Assembly: GCA_025934735.1 (NCBI GenBank)
Contig: JAICWP010000002.1
Span: 1 to 64,000, forward strand
Length of the DNA: 64,000 nt
Origin: Terriglobales bacterium
Lineage (GTDB): Bacteria; Acidobacteriota; Terriglobia; Terriglobales; Acidobacteriaceae
Reading direction: 5' to 3'
The position numbers and the translations under genes were made by a program. Position 1 is the first letter of the stretch, and every line of letters starts with the position of its first letter. Below, in pieces: positions 8,652 through 17,340 of this stretch. The notes below the pieces were generated by a model that was not told the DNA's origin, searched no databases, and worked only from the letters and a program-made list of their open reading frames with translations.

Positions 8652-8692
8652 GGCAACTGAAAGCCATTAGCTAAAGGCTAGAGAGCTTAATT
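8652..8692. repeat. Word-repeat leader, AGCTAAAGGCTAGAGAGC type, copy 4
   Basis: The rpsH-rplF gap consists of CTGAAAGCCATTAGCTAAAG, GCTAGAGAGC and TTAATT, then the rplF ATG. AAAGCC and GGCT words can pair. AGAGAG at about 8680-8685, within the repeat, is 7-8 bases from the ATG and is the probable ribosome binding site. Confidence 0.6.
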
Positions 8693-9232
8693 ATGTCGAG
8701 AATTGGGAAAAAGCCGATTGCCATCCCCAAGGAAGTGAAGGTGAACATCCAGGGGAATGTGGTGGCCGTTCAGGGTCCGAAAGGCAAACTGGAGACAGAG
8801 TTGCCACGCGGCATCAAGATGGAACAGAAAGATGGGCACCTGGTCGCCGAACGCGAGAGCGACAATTATGCGGCGCTGCACGGGTTGGCGCGCGCCCTGG
8901 TGAACAACGCAGTGGAGGGCGTGACCAAGGGCTGGAACCGGGAATTGGAAATCGTGGGCATTGGCTATCGCGCCGAACTGAAGGGCAAAGAGACGGTGGT
9001 GTTCAGCCTGGGCTACTCCCATCCCATCGAATATCCCTTGCCCTCGGGCGTAACCGTAGCCGTTGATCCCAAGCAGACGCGCCTTACCGTCAGCGGCATT
9101 GATCGCCAGAAGGTCGGCCAGGTGGCGGCTGAAATGCGCAGCCTGCGTCCGCCCGATCCGTACAAGAACAAGGGCGTGCGTTACGTGGGCGAGCGCCTGA
9201 AGAAGAAGGTCGGCAAGACAGGAGCGAAATGA
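8693..9232 (+). CDS. rplF: 50S ribosomal protein L6
   Basis: L6 (179 aa) lies near the factor-binding stalk of the 50S subunit. It has two tandem copies of the L6 fold. The first begins [19 protein letters not shown] with [13 protein letters not shown]. The second contains [21 protein letters not shown] and ends with the signature [16 protein letters not shown]. Length and ends are standard. Confidence 0.97.
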   Translation: MSRIGKKPIAIPKEVKVNIQGNVVAVQGPKGKLETELPRGIKMEQKDGHLVAERESDNYAALHGLARALVNNAVEGVTKGWNRELEIVGIGYRAELKGKETVVFSLGYSHPIEYPLPSGVTVAVDPKQTRLTVSGIDRQKVGQVAAEMRSLRPPDPYKNKGVRYVGERLKKKVGKTGAK

Positions 9233-9236
9233 TTTG

Positions 9237-9320
9237 GTTGAGTAGTTTGGTAATCGGGCAATTTGCCGGCGGGTATCGCCGGTTTCAATTGCTCAATTAC
9301 AAATTACACAATTACTCGAT
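9237..9320. repeat. Word-repeat hairpin element, GTAATTG type, copy 5
   Basis: The left arm has GGTTGAGTAGTTTGGTAATC and GGGCAATTTG. The right arm 9284-9320 has TTTCAATTGCTCAATTAC, AAATTACAC and AATTACTCG. A GCCGGCGGGTATCGCCGG hairpin sits in the loop. The right arm is nearly the same as in copies 1 and 2, while the left arm has diverged. Confidence 0.75.
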
Positions 9321-9358
9321 CTTCGATAAGGCTCGAGGACTGAGGAGAGGTTGAGACG

Positions 9359-9724
9359 ATGCTGACGCAAGGATCCAAAAACCAAACACGGCAAAGGGTA
9401 CACACCCGCATCCGCAAGAAGATGATGGGCACGCCGGAGCGGCCGCGCCTGAACGTGTACCGCTCGCTCAACCACATCTACGTGCAAGTGGTGGATGACC
9501 TGGCGGGCAAAACCCTGGTTTTTGCCAGCTCCGCCGAGGGCAAGAAAGGCGAGCGCAAGACCGGAGGTAACCTGTCCTCGGCCAAGGAAGTGGGCAAGAA
9601 GGTGGCCCAGCGGGCGCAGGAAAAGGGCATCAAGCAGGTGGTGTTTGACCGCGGCGGCTACCTGTATCACGGCCGCATCAAGGCCCTGGCCGATGCCGCG
9701 CGCGAAGCGGGCCTGCAGTTCTAA
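9359..9724 (+). CDS. rplR: 50S ribosomal protein L18
   Basis: L18 (121 aa) binds 5S rRNA with L5 and L25. The basic N-terminus ([20 protein letters not shown]) leads into [20 protein letters not shown], and the C-terminal half has [20 protein letters not shown] and the ending [17 protein letters not shown]. The ATG start follows GGAGAGG. Length is normal for the family. Confidence 0.97.
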   Translation: MLTQGSKNQTRQRVHTRIRKKMMGTPERPRLNVYRSLNHIYVQVVDDLAGKTLVFASSAEGKKGERKTGGNLSSAKEVGKKVAQRAQEKGIKQVVFDRGGYLYHGRIKALADAAREAGLQF

Positions 9725-9753
9725 CGGAGATTTGCAAGTGAATCGAGTCCAGA

Positions 9754-10263
9754 ATGCCAACAGTCATTAAAAAGCTCGACGCAGGGCACTATCAACTGAA
9801 GGACCAGGTGGTCTCCATCAACCGCGTCACTAAAGTGGTGAAGGGCGGCAAGAATCTTTCCTTCGCCGCGCTGGTAGTGGTGGGCGACCCCACAGCAGCG
9901 GTGGTCGGCTATGGTTCCGGCAAGGCGAAGGAAGTTCCCCAGGCGATCCGCAAGGGAATTGAAGCCGCCAAGAAGAACCTGATGCGGGTGAACCTGCGGC
10001 AGACCACGATTCCCCACAGCGTGCTGGGCCGCTTTGGTTCGGGCATGGTGCTGCTCAAGCCCGCCCCGGAAGGCACGGGAGTGATCGCGGGCGGAGCGGT
10101 GCGCGCGGTGATGACCTCGGCGGGGGTGCAGAACGTGCTCACAAAATCCATCGGCACGACCAATCCCCACAATGTGGTCAAAGCGACCTTTGACGCGCTG
10201 CGCAAGTTGAAGAGCCGCGATGCCGTGGCGGCGCTGCGTGGCAAGGCTGTGGAGGAACTGTAG
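9754..10263 (+). CDS. rpsE: 30S ribosomal protein S5
   Basis: S5 (169 aa) borders the mRNA entry and decoding regions; mutations in this family affect fidelity and spectinomycin sensitivity. The double-stranded RNA-binding-like domain has [20 protein letters not shown] and [20 protein letters not shown]. The second domain contains [20 protein letters not shown] and [17 protein letters not shown]. The ATG start is 29 bases after rplR. rpmD follows after only 4 bases. Confidence 0.97.
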   Translation: MPTVIKKLDAGHYQLKDQVVSINRVTKVVKGGKNLSFAALVVVGDPTAAVVGYGSGKAKEVPQAIRKGIEAAKKNLMRVNLRQTTIPHSVLGRFGSGMVLLKPAPEGTGVIAGGAVRAVMTSAGVQNVLTKSIGTTNPHNVVKATFDALRKLKSRDAVAALRGKAVEEL

Positions 10264-10267
10264 GCTT

Positions 10268-10468
10268 ATGTCGGCACAGAAAAAGAACGCGGCAGGGATG
10301 ATCCAGTTGAAGTGGGTGCGGTCGGCGATTGCCGCGCCCCAGAAGCACAAGAGGGTAGTTCGTGGTCTCGGCTTCACCCGGCTCAATCAGGTGATTGAGA
10401 GGGAAGACACGCCGTCTATCCGCGGCATGGTAGCCAAGGTCCCGCACCTGGTCAAAGTGGTTCAGTAA
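10268..10468 (+). CDS. rpmD: 50S ribosomal protein L30
   Basis: L30 (66 aa) is a small 50S protein that binds 23S rRNA near 5S rRNA. The frame is open further upstream inside rpsE, but the family fold begins at about MIQLKWVRSAIAAPQKHKRV, so the ATG at 10268, 4 bases after the rpsE stop, is preferred. The conserved RGLGFTRLNQVIEREDTPSI segment and the ending VPHLVKVV are present. It starts with a short MSAQKKNAAG extension. Confidence 0.93.
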   Translation: MSAQKKNAAGMIQLKWVRSAIAAPQKHKRVVRGLGFTRLNQVIEREDTPSIRGMVAKVPHLVKVVQ

Positions 10469-10490
10469 ACCGATTTGAGAGAATAAGAAT

Positions 10491-10937
10491 ATGGCAACCA
10501 ATCTTTCCACCATCAGGGCTCCGCGCAAGGCCAGTGAGAAGCGCAAGCGCGTGGGCCGCGGCATGGGCTCGGGCATGGGCAAAACTTCCACCCGCGGCCA
10601 CAAAGGCCAGGGATCGCGTTCCGGCTCGCGCTTGTTGCGCGGCTTTGAGGGCGGCCAGATGCCGCTGCACCGCCGCCTGCCCAAGCGCGGGTTTACCAAC
10701 ATTTTCCGCGAAGAGTACGCGGTGGTGAATGTGGAGCGCCTGGCCAGCCTGGGGGAGAGCACCATCACCCCGGAGGTGCTGAAGAAGGCGGGCATCATCA
10801 AACGGGCGGAGCAACTCGTTAAGGTCCTGGGCGACGGCGAACTCAGCGCGGCCCTCACCGTGCACGCGCACAAGTTTTCCAAGTCGGCGCAGGAAAAGAT
10901 CACCAAGGCCGGCGGGAAGGTAGAGGTTCTTCAGTAA
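10491..10937 (+). CDS. rplO: 50S ribosomal protein L15
   Basis: L15 (148 aa) is a late-assembling 50S protein with a long basic N-terminal arm. The arm is typical: KRVGRGMGSGMGKTSTRGHK, then GQGSRSG. The globular half has FEGGQMPLHRRLPKRGFTN and the C-terminal ALTVHAHKFSKSAQEKITKA. The stop TAA is followed directly by the secY ATG, so the two genes abut. Confidence 0.97.
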   Translation: MATNLSTIRAPRKASEKRKRVGRGMGSGMGKTSTRGHKGQGSRSGSRLLRGFEGGQMPLHRRLPKRGFTNIFREEYAVVNVERLASLGESTITPEVLKKAGIIKRAEQLVKVLGDGELSAALTVHAHKFSKSAQEKITKAGGKVEVLQ

Positions 10938-12338
10938 ATGTTCGAGAAGTTTGCCAACGTCTTTCGCATTCCTGATCTGCGCAGGCGGATCATCTTCACT
11001 TTGGCCATGCTGGCGGTGTACCGCCTGGGCGGGCACATTCCCACGCCCGGCATCAACGCCGACCTGCTGCAACAATTCTTCCAGCAGAACCAGGGCACGT
11101 TCCTGGGATTCGTGGACCTGTTCAGCGGCGGCCAGTTGCGCCGCCTGACGGTGTTTGCTCTGGGCATCATGCCCTACATCACCGCGTCCATCATTCTGCA
11201 GTTGTTGACGGTGGTGTATGAGCCGCTCGCCAAGCTGCAAAAAGAAGGCGAACTCGGGCGCAAGAAGATTACGCAGTGGACCCGCTACATGACCCTGGGC
11301 CTGAGCGCGGTGCAGTCGTTGGGCATCGCCATCACCCTGGAGCGCTCGACCGTTTCGGGCGGCACCGCTTTTGTAACCAATCCCGGGCCGGGCTTCATTC
11401 TGATGACCATGCTGACCCTGACCGCGGGCAGCGTCTTCGTGATGTGGCTGGGCGAGCAGATTTCCGAGCGCGGCATCGGCAACGGCATGTCCATCCTGAT
11501 TTTTGCCGGCATCGTTGTGGGCTTGCCGCGCGGCGTAGTGGACCTGATTGATAAGGCCCGCACCGACGCCTGGGGTAACTTTACGGCTCCGGCCATGGTG
11601 CTGCTGGTGGCGCTCATGCTGGCGGTGGTGGGCTTCATCGTGTTCGTGGAGCGCTCCGAGCGCCGCATCCCGGTGCAGTATGCCAAGCGCGTGGTTGGCC
11701 GCAAGATCATGGGCGGCCAATCCACCCACCTGCCGCTGCGGGTGAATGCCGGCGGCGTGATGCCGGTGATTTTTGCCTCTTCGATTCTGACGTTGCCGCA
11801 GACGGCCGGGTTCGCCTTCCGCGACAACCGCTATTTCGGCGGCTTGATCCGGGCTTTGGGATGGGGCGAGCCGCTCTACACCCTGCTCTATGCCGTAGGT
11901 ATTATTTTCTTCGCCTACTTCTATGTGTCCATTGTCTTCAATCCCAACGAGGTTGCCGACAACATGCGTAAGTATGGCGGATTTATCCCCGGCATCCGGC
12001 CAGGTCGGCGCACCGCGGATTACATCAACGAGAGCCTTACTCGCATTACCCTGGTGGGTGCCCTCTATCTGATCATCATTTCGTTTTTGCCGGAGTGGAT
12101 GATCGCTGGTATTCACCTGAACCATTTGCCGGGCGTGTTGGGCGCGTTTTTTGAACGATTACCCACGTGGGTAACCAACGGCCTGGGCGTGCAGTTCTAC
12201 TTCGGCGGGACCTCGCTGCTGATCGTGGTGGGTGTGGCCATGGACACGGTGACGCAGATTGAAGCGCAACTCGTGATGCGCCACTACGAGGGTTTCAGCC
12301 CGCGCAGCCGCATACGCGGCCGGCGCACCTGGGCCTAG
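10938..12338 (+). CDS. secY: Protein translocase subunit SecY
   Basis: SecY (466 aa) is the channel subunit of the SecYEG translocon in the inner membrane, moving unfolded proteins to the periplasm or into the membrane with SecA or the ribosome. About ten hydrophobic segments are visible. Signatures include the plug-region GGHIPTPGINADLL, FALGIMPYITASIILQLLTV in TM2, the cytoplasmic loop VERSERRIPVQYAKRVVG, and NPNEVADNMRKYGGFIPGIR. It abuts rplO with no spacer. The length is slightly above E. coli SecY because of insertions in the loops. Confidence 0.97.
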   Translation: MFEKFANVFRIPDLRRRIIFTLAMLAVYRLGGHIPTPGINADLLQQFFQQNQGTFLGFVDLFSGGQLRRLTVFALGIMPYITASIILQLLTVVYEPLAKLQKEGELGRKKITQWTRYMTLGLSAVQSLGIAITLERSTVSGGTAFVTNPGPGFILMTMLTLTAGSVFVMWLGEQISERGIGNGMSILIFAGIVVGLPRGVVDLIDKARTDAWGNFTAPAMVLLVALMLAVVGFIVFVERSERRIPVQYAKRVVGRKIMGGQSTHLPLRVNAGGVMPVIFASSILTLPQTAGFAFRDNRYFGGLIRALGWGEPLYTLLYAVGIIFFAYFYVSIVFNPNEVADNMRKYGGFIPGIRPGRRTADYINESLTRITLVGALYLIIISFLPEWMIAGIHLNHLPGVLGAFFERLPTWVTNGLGVQFYFGGTSLLIVVGVAMDTVTQIEAQLVMRHYEGFSPRSRIRGRRTWA

Positions 12339-12438
12339 CAGATGGTGCGTGTGACTAATTTGTAACGTAGATGGGCGCGAACTAACTTTTCGGCCGCGGC
12401 GGGCAGAGCGGCCGCAAGATAAGGTACGAACCACGTCG

Positions 12439-13167
12439 ATGGCGGACGCAACGGCGCGTAATGTGGGCCCAATGATTCTGCTTGGTCCGCCGGGCGCGGG
12501 CAAGGGTACGCAGGCGAAGCGGATCGTGGAGCGTTATGATATTCCACAGATCTCCACCGGCGACCTCCTGCGAGATAACGTAGCCCGGGGCACGGAATTG
12601 GGCCGCAAAGCCAAGGAAATGATGGCCCGCGGCGAACTGGTTCCCGATGACCTGGTCAATCGAATGGTGGGCGAGCGGCTGGTCCAGGCGGATTGCGCCC
12701 GGGGCTTCATCCTGGATGGGTTCCCGCGCACGGTGGTGCAGGCGCAGTGGCTGGACCGCTTCCTTGCGGGCAAGATCTTTGAAAACCAGAAGCCCTGCGA
12801 CCCCCCGGTTGTGGTGCAGTTCGACGTAGATTACAATAGTCTTTTGGAAAGGCTCACGGGACGTCGTTCTTGCCCCACCTGTGGTCGCATCTACAACATC
12901 CATACCCAACCCACCCGGGTGCCGGACGTGTGCGATGTGGATGGCTCCAAGCTGGTCATGCGCAATGATGATCGCAGGGAAGTGATCGCCGAGCGCCTGA
13001 AGGCCTATGAATTACAAACCCGTCCTCTGGCCGCCTACTATCGGCGCCGGGGGCGACTGGTGCACGTGGATGGCGATTTGGACGTGGATAGCGTCACTGT
13101 TCAGATCGTGGAAGCAATTGAACGTTTTCGTAATGCCCCGGTGGGCACGGAGTCCGGGGGCGCTTAG
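12439..13167 (+). CDS. adk: Adenylate kinase, zinc-LID type
   Basis: Adenylate kinase (242 aa) interconverts ATP and AMP with two ADP in the cytoplasm. The P-loop GPPGAGKGT is residues 16-24, the AMP-binding part has STGDLLRDNVA and LDGFPRT, and the LID is the long form carrying Cys145, Cys148, Cys165 and Asp168, the CCCD zinc pattern. The N-terminus is about 11 residues longer than most. It lies 100 bases after secY and 2 bases before map, as in many spc operons. Confidence 0.95.
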   Translation: MADATARNVGPMILLGPPGAGKGTQAKRIVERYDIPQISTGDLLRDNVARGTELGRKAKEMMARGELVPDDLVNRMVGERLVQADCARGFILDGFPRTVVQAQWLDRFLAGKIFENQKPCDPPVVVQFDVDYNSLLERLTGRRSCPTCGRIYNIHTQPTRVPDVCDVDGSKLVMRNDDRREVIAERLKAYELQTRPLAAYYRRRGRLVHVDGDLDVDSVTVQIVEAIERFRNAPVGTESGGA

Positions 13168-13169
13168 GA

Positions 13170-13922
13170 ATGGCAATCGTGTGCAAGTCACAGGCTGAAA
13201 TTGAAAAAATGCGGCACAGCGGGCGCATTCTTCGCCAGGTGCTCAACATGGTGCGGGAATTGGCCGTGGCCGGCGCCAGCACCATGGATCTGGAGCACGC
13301 GGCGGAAGAGAAGATCAAGGAATTAGGCGCGCGGCCTGCGTTTAAGGGATACCACGATTACCCGTGCGTACTTTGCACTTCGGTGAATCAGGAAATTGTG
13401 CATGGCATACCGTCGCAGCGCCGGGTGCTCAAGGCGGGCGACATTGTTTCCATTGACTGCGGCGTGGTGGTGGATGGCTACTACGCGGATGCCGCTATTA
13501 CGGTTCCGGTGGGCGGTGCAACCACACCCGAGCTGCAGCGCCTGCTGGATGTGACCCGCGAATCGTTGTACCGCGGCATTGAGGCGGCCCGGCTGGGCAA
13601 TTCGGTGGGTGACGTGGGCGCCGCGGTGCAGGAGTACGTTGAAGCCAACGGGTTTAGCATCGTGCGCGAATTTGTGGGCCATGGCATCGGGCGGCAACTC
13701 CACGAGGAACCGCAAGTGCCCAACTTCGGCGTGCGGGGGCATGGCGCCCGCCTGGAAGAAGGCATGGTGCTGGCCATTGAGCCCATGGTCAACGCCGGCA
13801 GGCCGGGAGCCCGCCTGCTCAGCGACAAGTGGACGGCAGTAACCGAAGATGGCAGCTACAGCGCTCATTTCGAGCACTGCGTGGCCGTCACCAGGAACGG
13901 GCCCATGATTTTGACCGAGTAA
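13170..13922 (+). CDS. map: Methionine aminopeptidase, type I
   Basis: It removes the initiator methionine from nascent proteins. The 250-aa protein has the pita-bread fold with five metal ligands visible: the Asp of SIDCGVVVDG, the Asp of GYYADAAITV, the His of VGHGIGRQLHEEP, the Glu of AIEPMVN and the Glu of TAVTEDGSYSAHFEH. No N-terminal zinc-finger extension is present. It follows adk by 2 bases and shares its transcript. Confidence 0.96.
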   Translation: MAIVCKSQAEIEKMRHSGRILRQVLNMVRELAVAGASTMDLEHAAEEKIKELGARPAFKGYHDYPCVLCTSVNQEIVHGIPSQRRVLKAGDIVSIDCGVVVDGYYADAAITVPVGGATTPELQRLLDVTRESLYRGIEAARLGNSVGDVGAAVQEYVEANGFSIVREFVGHGIGRQLHEEPQVPNFGVRGHGARLEEGMVLAIEPMVNAGRPGARLLSDKWTAVTEDGSYSAHFEHCVAVTRNGPMILTE

Positions 13923-13950
13923 GCGCAGCGAGTGCATGCGGGCGAAAACA

Positions 13951-13989
13951 ATCGGTACTGGGTACTGGCAAGTGGGTACTGGGTACTTA
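13951..13989. repeat. Word-repeat block, GGTACTG type, copy 1
   Basis: Four degenerate copies of the word GGTACTG (TCGGTACTGGGTACTGGCAA then GTGGGTACTGGGTACT) lie between map and infA. It is single-armed. Related GTACT words occur at 38978-39090 and in the reverse sense at 50744-50804. Confidence 0.65.
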
Positions 13990-14001
13990 TGACGAGTGTG
14001 A

Positions 14002-14220
14002 ATGAGTAAGGAAGATGCTATTGAGGTGATGGCGACGGTGATCGAGCCGCTGCCCAACGCGATGTTTCGGGTCGAACTGGAAAACAAGCACCAGGTGCTG
14101 GCGCATGTTTCAGGCAAGATGCGGAAGAATTTTATCCGCATTCTTCCGGGCGACAAGGTGGCGGTGGAGCTTTCTCCTTACGACCTGACGCGCGGCCGCA
14201 TTGTTTATCGCTATAAGTGA
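14002..14220 (+). CDS. infA: Translation initiation factor IF-1
   Basis: IF-1 (72 aa) occupies the 30S A site during initiation. The single S1/OB domain is complete: [59 protein letters not shown] and the ending GRIVYRYK. The length is exactly the family norm. It lies in the alpha part of the superoperon, before rpmJ and rpsM, the usual place in many bacteria. Confidence 0.97.
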   Translation: MSKEDAIEVMATVIEPLPNAMFRVELENKHQVLAHVSGKMRKNFIRILPGDKVAVELSPYDLTRGRIVYRYK

Positions 14221-14250
14221 GGGTTCTGCCCACCGTCTGAGTCTCGCGCC

Positions 14251-14263
14251 CTCATCCTGAGCG
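14251..14263 (+). repeat. CTCATCCTGAGCG motif, copy 1
   Basis: The 13-base motif lies in the 94-base infA-rpmJ gap and is followed by a small AGCGCTGCGGCGCT palindrome. The reverse complement recurs at 47914-47926, and a one-mismatch version at 42121-42133, all in gaps. It looks like the core of a dispersed repeat. Confidence 0.5.
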
Positions 14264-14314
14264 CAGGATCAGCGCTGCGGCGCTACGGTAAAGGTTTAAC
14301 TGGGAACTGATTCT

Positions 14315-14428
14315 ATGAAGGTACGCGCATCGGTAAAGAAAATTTGCGATAAGTGCAAGGTCATCCGCCGCAAAGGCGTGGTGCGGGTGATCTGCGAGAA
14401 CTCGAAGCATAAACAGAGGCAGGGATAG
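14315..14428 (+). CDS. rpmJ: 50S ribosomal protein L36
   Basis: L36 is the smallest 50S protein: 37 aa read from the ATG at 14315 to the TAG at 14426-14428. It begins [15 protein letters not shown] and has the zinc ligands Cys11, Cys14, Cys27 and His32, the C+ form. The upstream TTTAACTGGGAACTGATTCT is one of the GAACTG words. Its position between infA and rpsM is the standard one. Confidence 0.96.
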   Translation: MKVRASVKKICDKCKVIRRKGVVRVICENSKHKQRQG

Positions 14429-14499
14429 CAGTTGTTGGAGGTTCGTCGTTGGTTCTGAGCCAACGGCCGACGGCTGGCAGCTAAACACCAGGAGTATTC

Positions 14500-14886
14500 A
14501 TGGCACGCATAGCAGGCGTTGATTTACCGCGCAACAAGCACACGGCGATTGCGCTGACCTACATCTACGGAATCGGCCACTCCCGCGCGCAGAGCATCGT
14601 GGAGCAGGCCAAGGTAGAGGGAGCGAAGAAGGTGCAGGACCTGAACGAAGACGAGGTCAACCGCATTCGCCAGGTGATCGAGGGCGAGGGCGGCGTCGAG
14701 GGCGACTTGCGCAAAGACACCTCCATGCACATCAAGCGGCTGATCGAAATCGGCTCGTATCGCGGTTACCGCCATCGCCGCAACCTGCCGGTTCGGGGCC
14801 AGCGCACCCACACCAATGCGCGCACCCGCAAAGGGCCGCGCAAGGGCACGGTGGCACAGAAGAAAAAATCCGCAGCGAAGACATAA
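14500..14886 (+). CDS. rpsM: 30S ribosomal protein S13
   Basis: S13 (128 aa) sits at the top of the 30S head and contacts the P-site tRNA and the 50S subunit. Typical features are [20 protein letters not shown], the helix-turn-helix-like [31 protein letters not shown] and the basic tail [12 protein letters not shown] good AGGAG lies upstream of the ATG. rpsK starts 3 bases after its stop. Confidence 0.97.
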   Translation: MARIAGVDLPRNKHTAIALTYIYGIGHSRAQSIVEQAKVEGAKKVQDLNEDEVNRIRQVIEGEGGVEGDLRKDTSMHIKRLIEIGSYRGYRHRRNLPVRGQRTHTNARTRKGPRKGTVAQKKKSAAKT

Positions 14887-14889
14887 ATT

Positions 14890-15324
14890 ATGGCAAAACC
14901 GACTACACCCGCAGGCGGCGCCGCGGCGCCGGAGAAAAAAGGCAAGAAGAAGCAGTTCAAGCGCAAGGAGCGCAAGCACGTCCCGCATGGGGTGGCGCAT
15001 ATCCAGGCGTCCTTCAACAACACCATCGTGACCATCTCCGACATGCAGGGCAACGTGCTCTCCTGGAAGAGTTCTGGGTCGCTGGGTTTCCGCGGGTCGC
15101 GCAAGGGGACGCCCTTTGCGGCGCAGCAGGCGGCCATGAACGCCGCCAATCTGGCGCGCGATCACGGCGTGCGCAGCGTGGAAGTGCGGGTCAGCGGGCC
15201 GGGTTCGGGCCGCGAGTCGGCCATCCGCGCCCTGGCTGCCGCCGGCATCGAGGTTCGCCAGATCCGCGACGTCACGCCCATTCCGCATAACGGCTGCCGT
15301 CCGCCGAAGAGAAGGCGCGTATAA
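14890..15324 (+). CDS. rpsK: 30S ribosomal protein S11
   Basis: S11 lies on the platform near the mRNA exit and the E site. The first 27 or so residues are an Ala/Pro/Lys-rich extension ([20 protein letters not shown]), giving 144 aa against about 129. The core has [39 protein letters not shown] and the ending [20 protein letters not shown]. It follows rpsM after 3 bases. Confidence 0.97.
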   Translation: MAKPTTPAGGAAAPEKKGKKKQFKRKERKHVPHGVAHIQASFNNTIVTISDMQGNVLSWKSSGSLGFRGSRKGTPFAAQQAAMNAANLARDHGVRSVEVRVSGPGSGRESAIRALAAAGIEVRQIRDVTPIPHNGCRPPKRRRV

Positions 15325-15434
15325 CAAGATTGCTGCCGGCTCGGCAAGGCAAGTTGCCGCCGGCCAACGGCTGAATTTTGTATCGGGAAGAAGGGCCGCC
15401 ATGCCTGTAAACCGATGAACAAAGGAGAAGAACA

Positions 15435-16064
15435 TTGGCTCGCTACAAAGGACCAGTATGTCGTCTGTGCCGCCGCGAGGGCATGAAGTTGTTCCTCAAG
15501 GGGGCAAAGTGCTTCAGTGAAAAGTGTGCGATAGAAAAGCGCAACTTCGCGCCCGGGCAGCACGGCAAGGACCGTAAGGCCAAAATCGTGGGCTACGGCC
15601 TGCAATTGCGCGAGAAGCAGAAGGCGAAGCGCATCTACTTCGTCCAGGAACAACAGTTTCGCAATTACTTCGAGTTTGCCGCGCGCAAGCCCGGCGTCAC
15701 CGGTGAATTGTTGCTGCAACAGCTGGAACGCCGGCTGGACAGCATCGTTTACCGCATGGGATTTGCGGTGGCCCGCCGGCAGGCGCGACAATTCGTGCGC
15801 CACGGTCACGTCGAAGTGAATGGCCGGAAGGTTAACATCCCTTCCTTTGAAGTGAAGCCGGGGGATGAAATTGCTATTCGCGAGAAGAGCCGCACGCTGC
15901 CCATCGTCCAGCAGGCTATGGAGTACACGGCGCATCAGGCCGCTCCGGGCTGGCTGGAAGTGAATCGCGAGACGCTGAAGGGCAAGGTGATCAACCTGCC
16001 CAAGCGCGAAGACATCAACCTGCCCATCAATGAGCAGCTGATTGTGGAACTGTATTCGAAGTAG
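15435..16064 (+). CDS. rpsD: 30S ribosomal protein S4, zinc-type N-terminus
   Basis: S4 (209 aa) initiates 30S assembly at the 5' domain and is linked to decoding fidelity. The start is TTG at 15435, 7 bases after AAAGGAG and giving the family N-terminus [11 protein letters not shown]. Four cysteines (9, 12, 26, 31) form the C+ zinc site. The S4 RNA-binding domain is at about residues 100-160 ([37 protein letters not shown]). In this family S4 often autoregulates the alpha operon; no leader pseudoknot was recognised here. Confidence 0.96.
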   Translation: MARYKGPVCRLCRREGMKLFLKGAKCFSEKCAIEKRNFAPGQHGKDRKAKIVGYGLQLREKQKAKRIYFVQEQQFRNYFEFAARKPGVTGELLLQQLERRLDSIVYRMGFAVARRQARQFVRHGHVEVNGRKVNIPSFEVKPGDEIAIREKSRTLPIVQQAMEYTAHQAAPGWLEVNRETLKGKVINLPKREDINLPINEQLIVELYSK

Positions 16065-16200
16065 TCGGCGGTCGCTGACTGCTGATTACGGTTTTTGGCC
16101 CAAGAAACATTTCGTGCCAGATCCGCCTTTTTCGGCGCTGGAGCCGGCTGCGGGCCAGCCGGCAAGCCGAAATTGAGCAGCATGGCCGAAGAGGAGAAAA

Positions 16201-17247
16201 ATGCAAATGCTTTGGAAAGGTTTTCAGAAACCAAAACGGCTGGCGGTTGATACCGAAGGCCTCACTGACAAGTACGGCATGTTCTGGGCGCAGCCCTTCG
16301 AACGCGGCTTCGGAACCACTATCGGCAACGCGCTGCGCCGCGTGCTGCTGTCCTCGATTGAGGGCGCGGCTGTCACCGCCGTCAAAATCGAAGGCGTGCT
16401 GCACGAGTTCCAGTCCATTCCGGGCGTGGTGGAAGATGCCACTGACATCATCCTCAACCTCAAGCAGGTGCCGTTTAAGCTCAACGGCGAAGGTCCCAAA
16501 GCCATCTACCTGCGCGCCGACCAGCCCGGGGTGGTCACTTCCGGCATGATCGAAGCTGACGCCGATGTCGAAGTGCTGGACAAGGATATCTATCTTGCCA
16601 CCATCAGCGAAGGCGGCAAGCTGGACATGGAAATGCGGTTGAAGCGCGGCCGTGGTTACGTGGCCGCTGACAAAAATTTCGATGAAGACCTGGGCATTGG
16701 CTTCATCCCCATTGACTCTGTGCACTCGCCGGTGCGCAAGGTCAACTACACGGTGGAGGCTGCCCGCCTGGGCCAGATCACCGATTACGACAAGCTCACC
16801 CTCGAAGTGTGGACCAACGGCTCCGTGCTGCCCGCCGATGCCATTGGGCTGGCGGCCAAGCTGCTCAAGGACCACATGAACATCTTCATCAACTTTGAGG
16901 AAGAGCTGGAGACCATGGCCAGCTCCGAAGAGCGCAAGCCGGAGATCCGCAACGAGAACCTGAACCGCTCCGTCGAGGAGTTGGAGCTTTCGGTGCGCAG
17001 CTACAACTGCCTGAAGAACGCCAATATCCAGACCATCGGCGAGCTGGTTCAGAAGACCGAGGCGGAGATGCTGAAGACCAAGAATTTTGGCCGCAAGTCG
17101 CTCAACGAGATCAAGGAAATCCTGGCCTCGATGGGCTTGGGCCTGGGCATGAAGATTGATGAGCACGGCAATGCTGTGGCTGTCGCTCCTCCGCCGCAGG
17201 CGGCCGCATTGGGCTCGCCGATGTACGGAGAAGGGCAAAATTACTAG
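16201..17247 (+). CDS. rpoA: RNA polymerase subunit alpha
   Basis: Alpha (348 aa) dimerises to scaffold RNA polymerase, and its C-terminal domain reads UP elements and activators. The N-terminal domain (about 1-235) contains [20 protein letters not shown] and the [16 protein letters not shown] segment. The linker is acidic, and the C-terminal domain (about 260-325) has two helix-hairpin-helix-like motifs around [20 protein letters not shown] and [16 protein letters not shown] short Pro/Ala tail ends the protein. Confidence 0.97.
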   Translation: MQMLWKGFQKPKRLAVDTEGLTDKYGMFWAQPFERGFGTTIGNALRRVLLSSIEGAAVTAVKIEGVLHEFQSIPGVVEDATDIILNLKQVPFKLNGEGPKAIYLRADQPGVVTSGMIEADADVEVLDKDIYLATISEGGKLDMEMRLKRGRGYVAADKNFDEDLGIGFIPIDSVHSPVRKVNYTVEAARLGQITDYDKLTLEVWTNGSVLPADAIGLAAKLLKDHMNIFINFEEELETMASSEERKPEIRNENLNRSVEELELSVRSYNCLKNANIQTIGELVQKTEAEMLKTKNFGRKSLNEIKEILASMGLGLGMKIDEHGNAVAVAPPPQAAALGSPMYGEGQNY

Positions 17248-17331
17248 GAATTGACGATTCAGAACCTGAAGATTGACGATTGCGGCGGCTGCGAGCTGTC
17301 GTCAATCGCAAATCGTCAATCACCAATTGAA
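17248..17331. repeat. Word-repeat hairpin element, TTGACGATT type, copy 1
   Basis: It starts right after the rpoA stop. Left arm 17248-17282 holds GAATTGACGATTCAG and GAAGATTGACGATTG. Right arm 17298-17330 holds TGTCGTCAATCGCAAATCGT and CAATCACCAATTG, the reverse-complement words. It fills nearly the whole rpoA-rplQ gap; GAAGGAATTC with the rplQ ribosome binding site follows. Copies of the same words lie at 45393-45421 and 56514-56611. Confidence 0.8.
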
Positions 17332-17340
17332 GGAATTCTT

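Noticed and set aside
10452-12125. A 557-codon minus-strand frame opposite rplO and secY
   Set aside because: Long, but caused by GC-rich codon use of the genes on the other strand; no recognisable domain.
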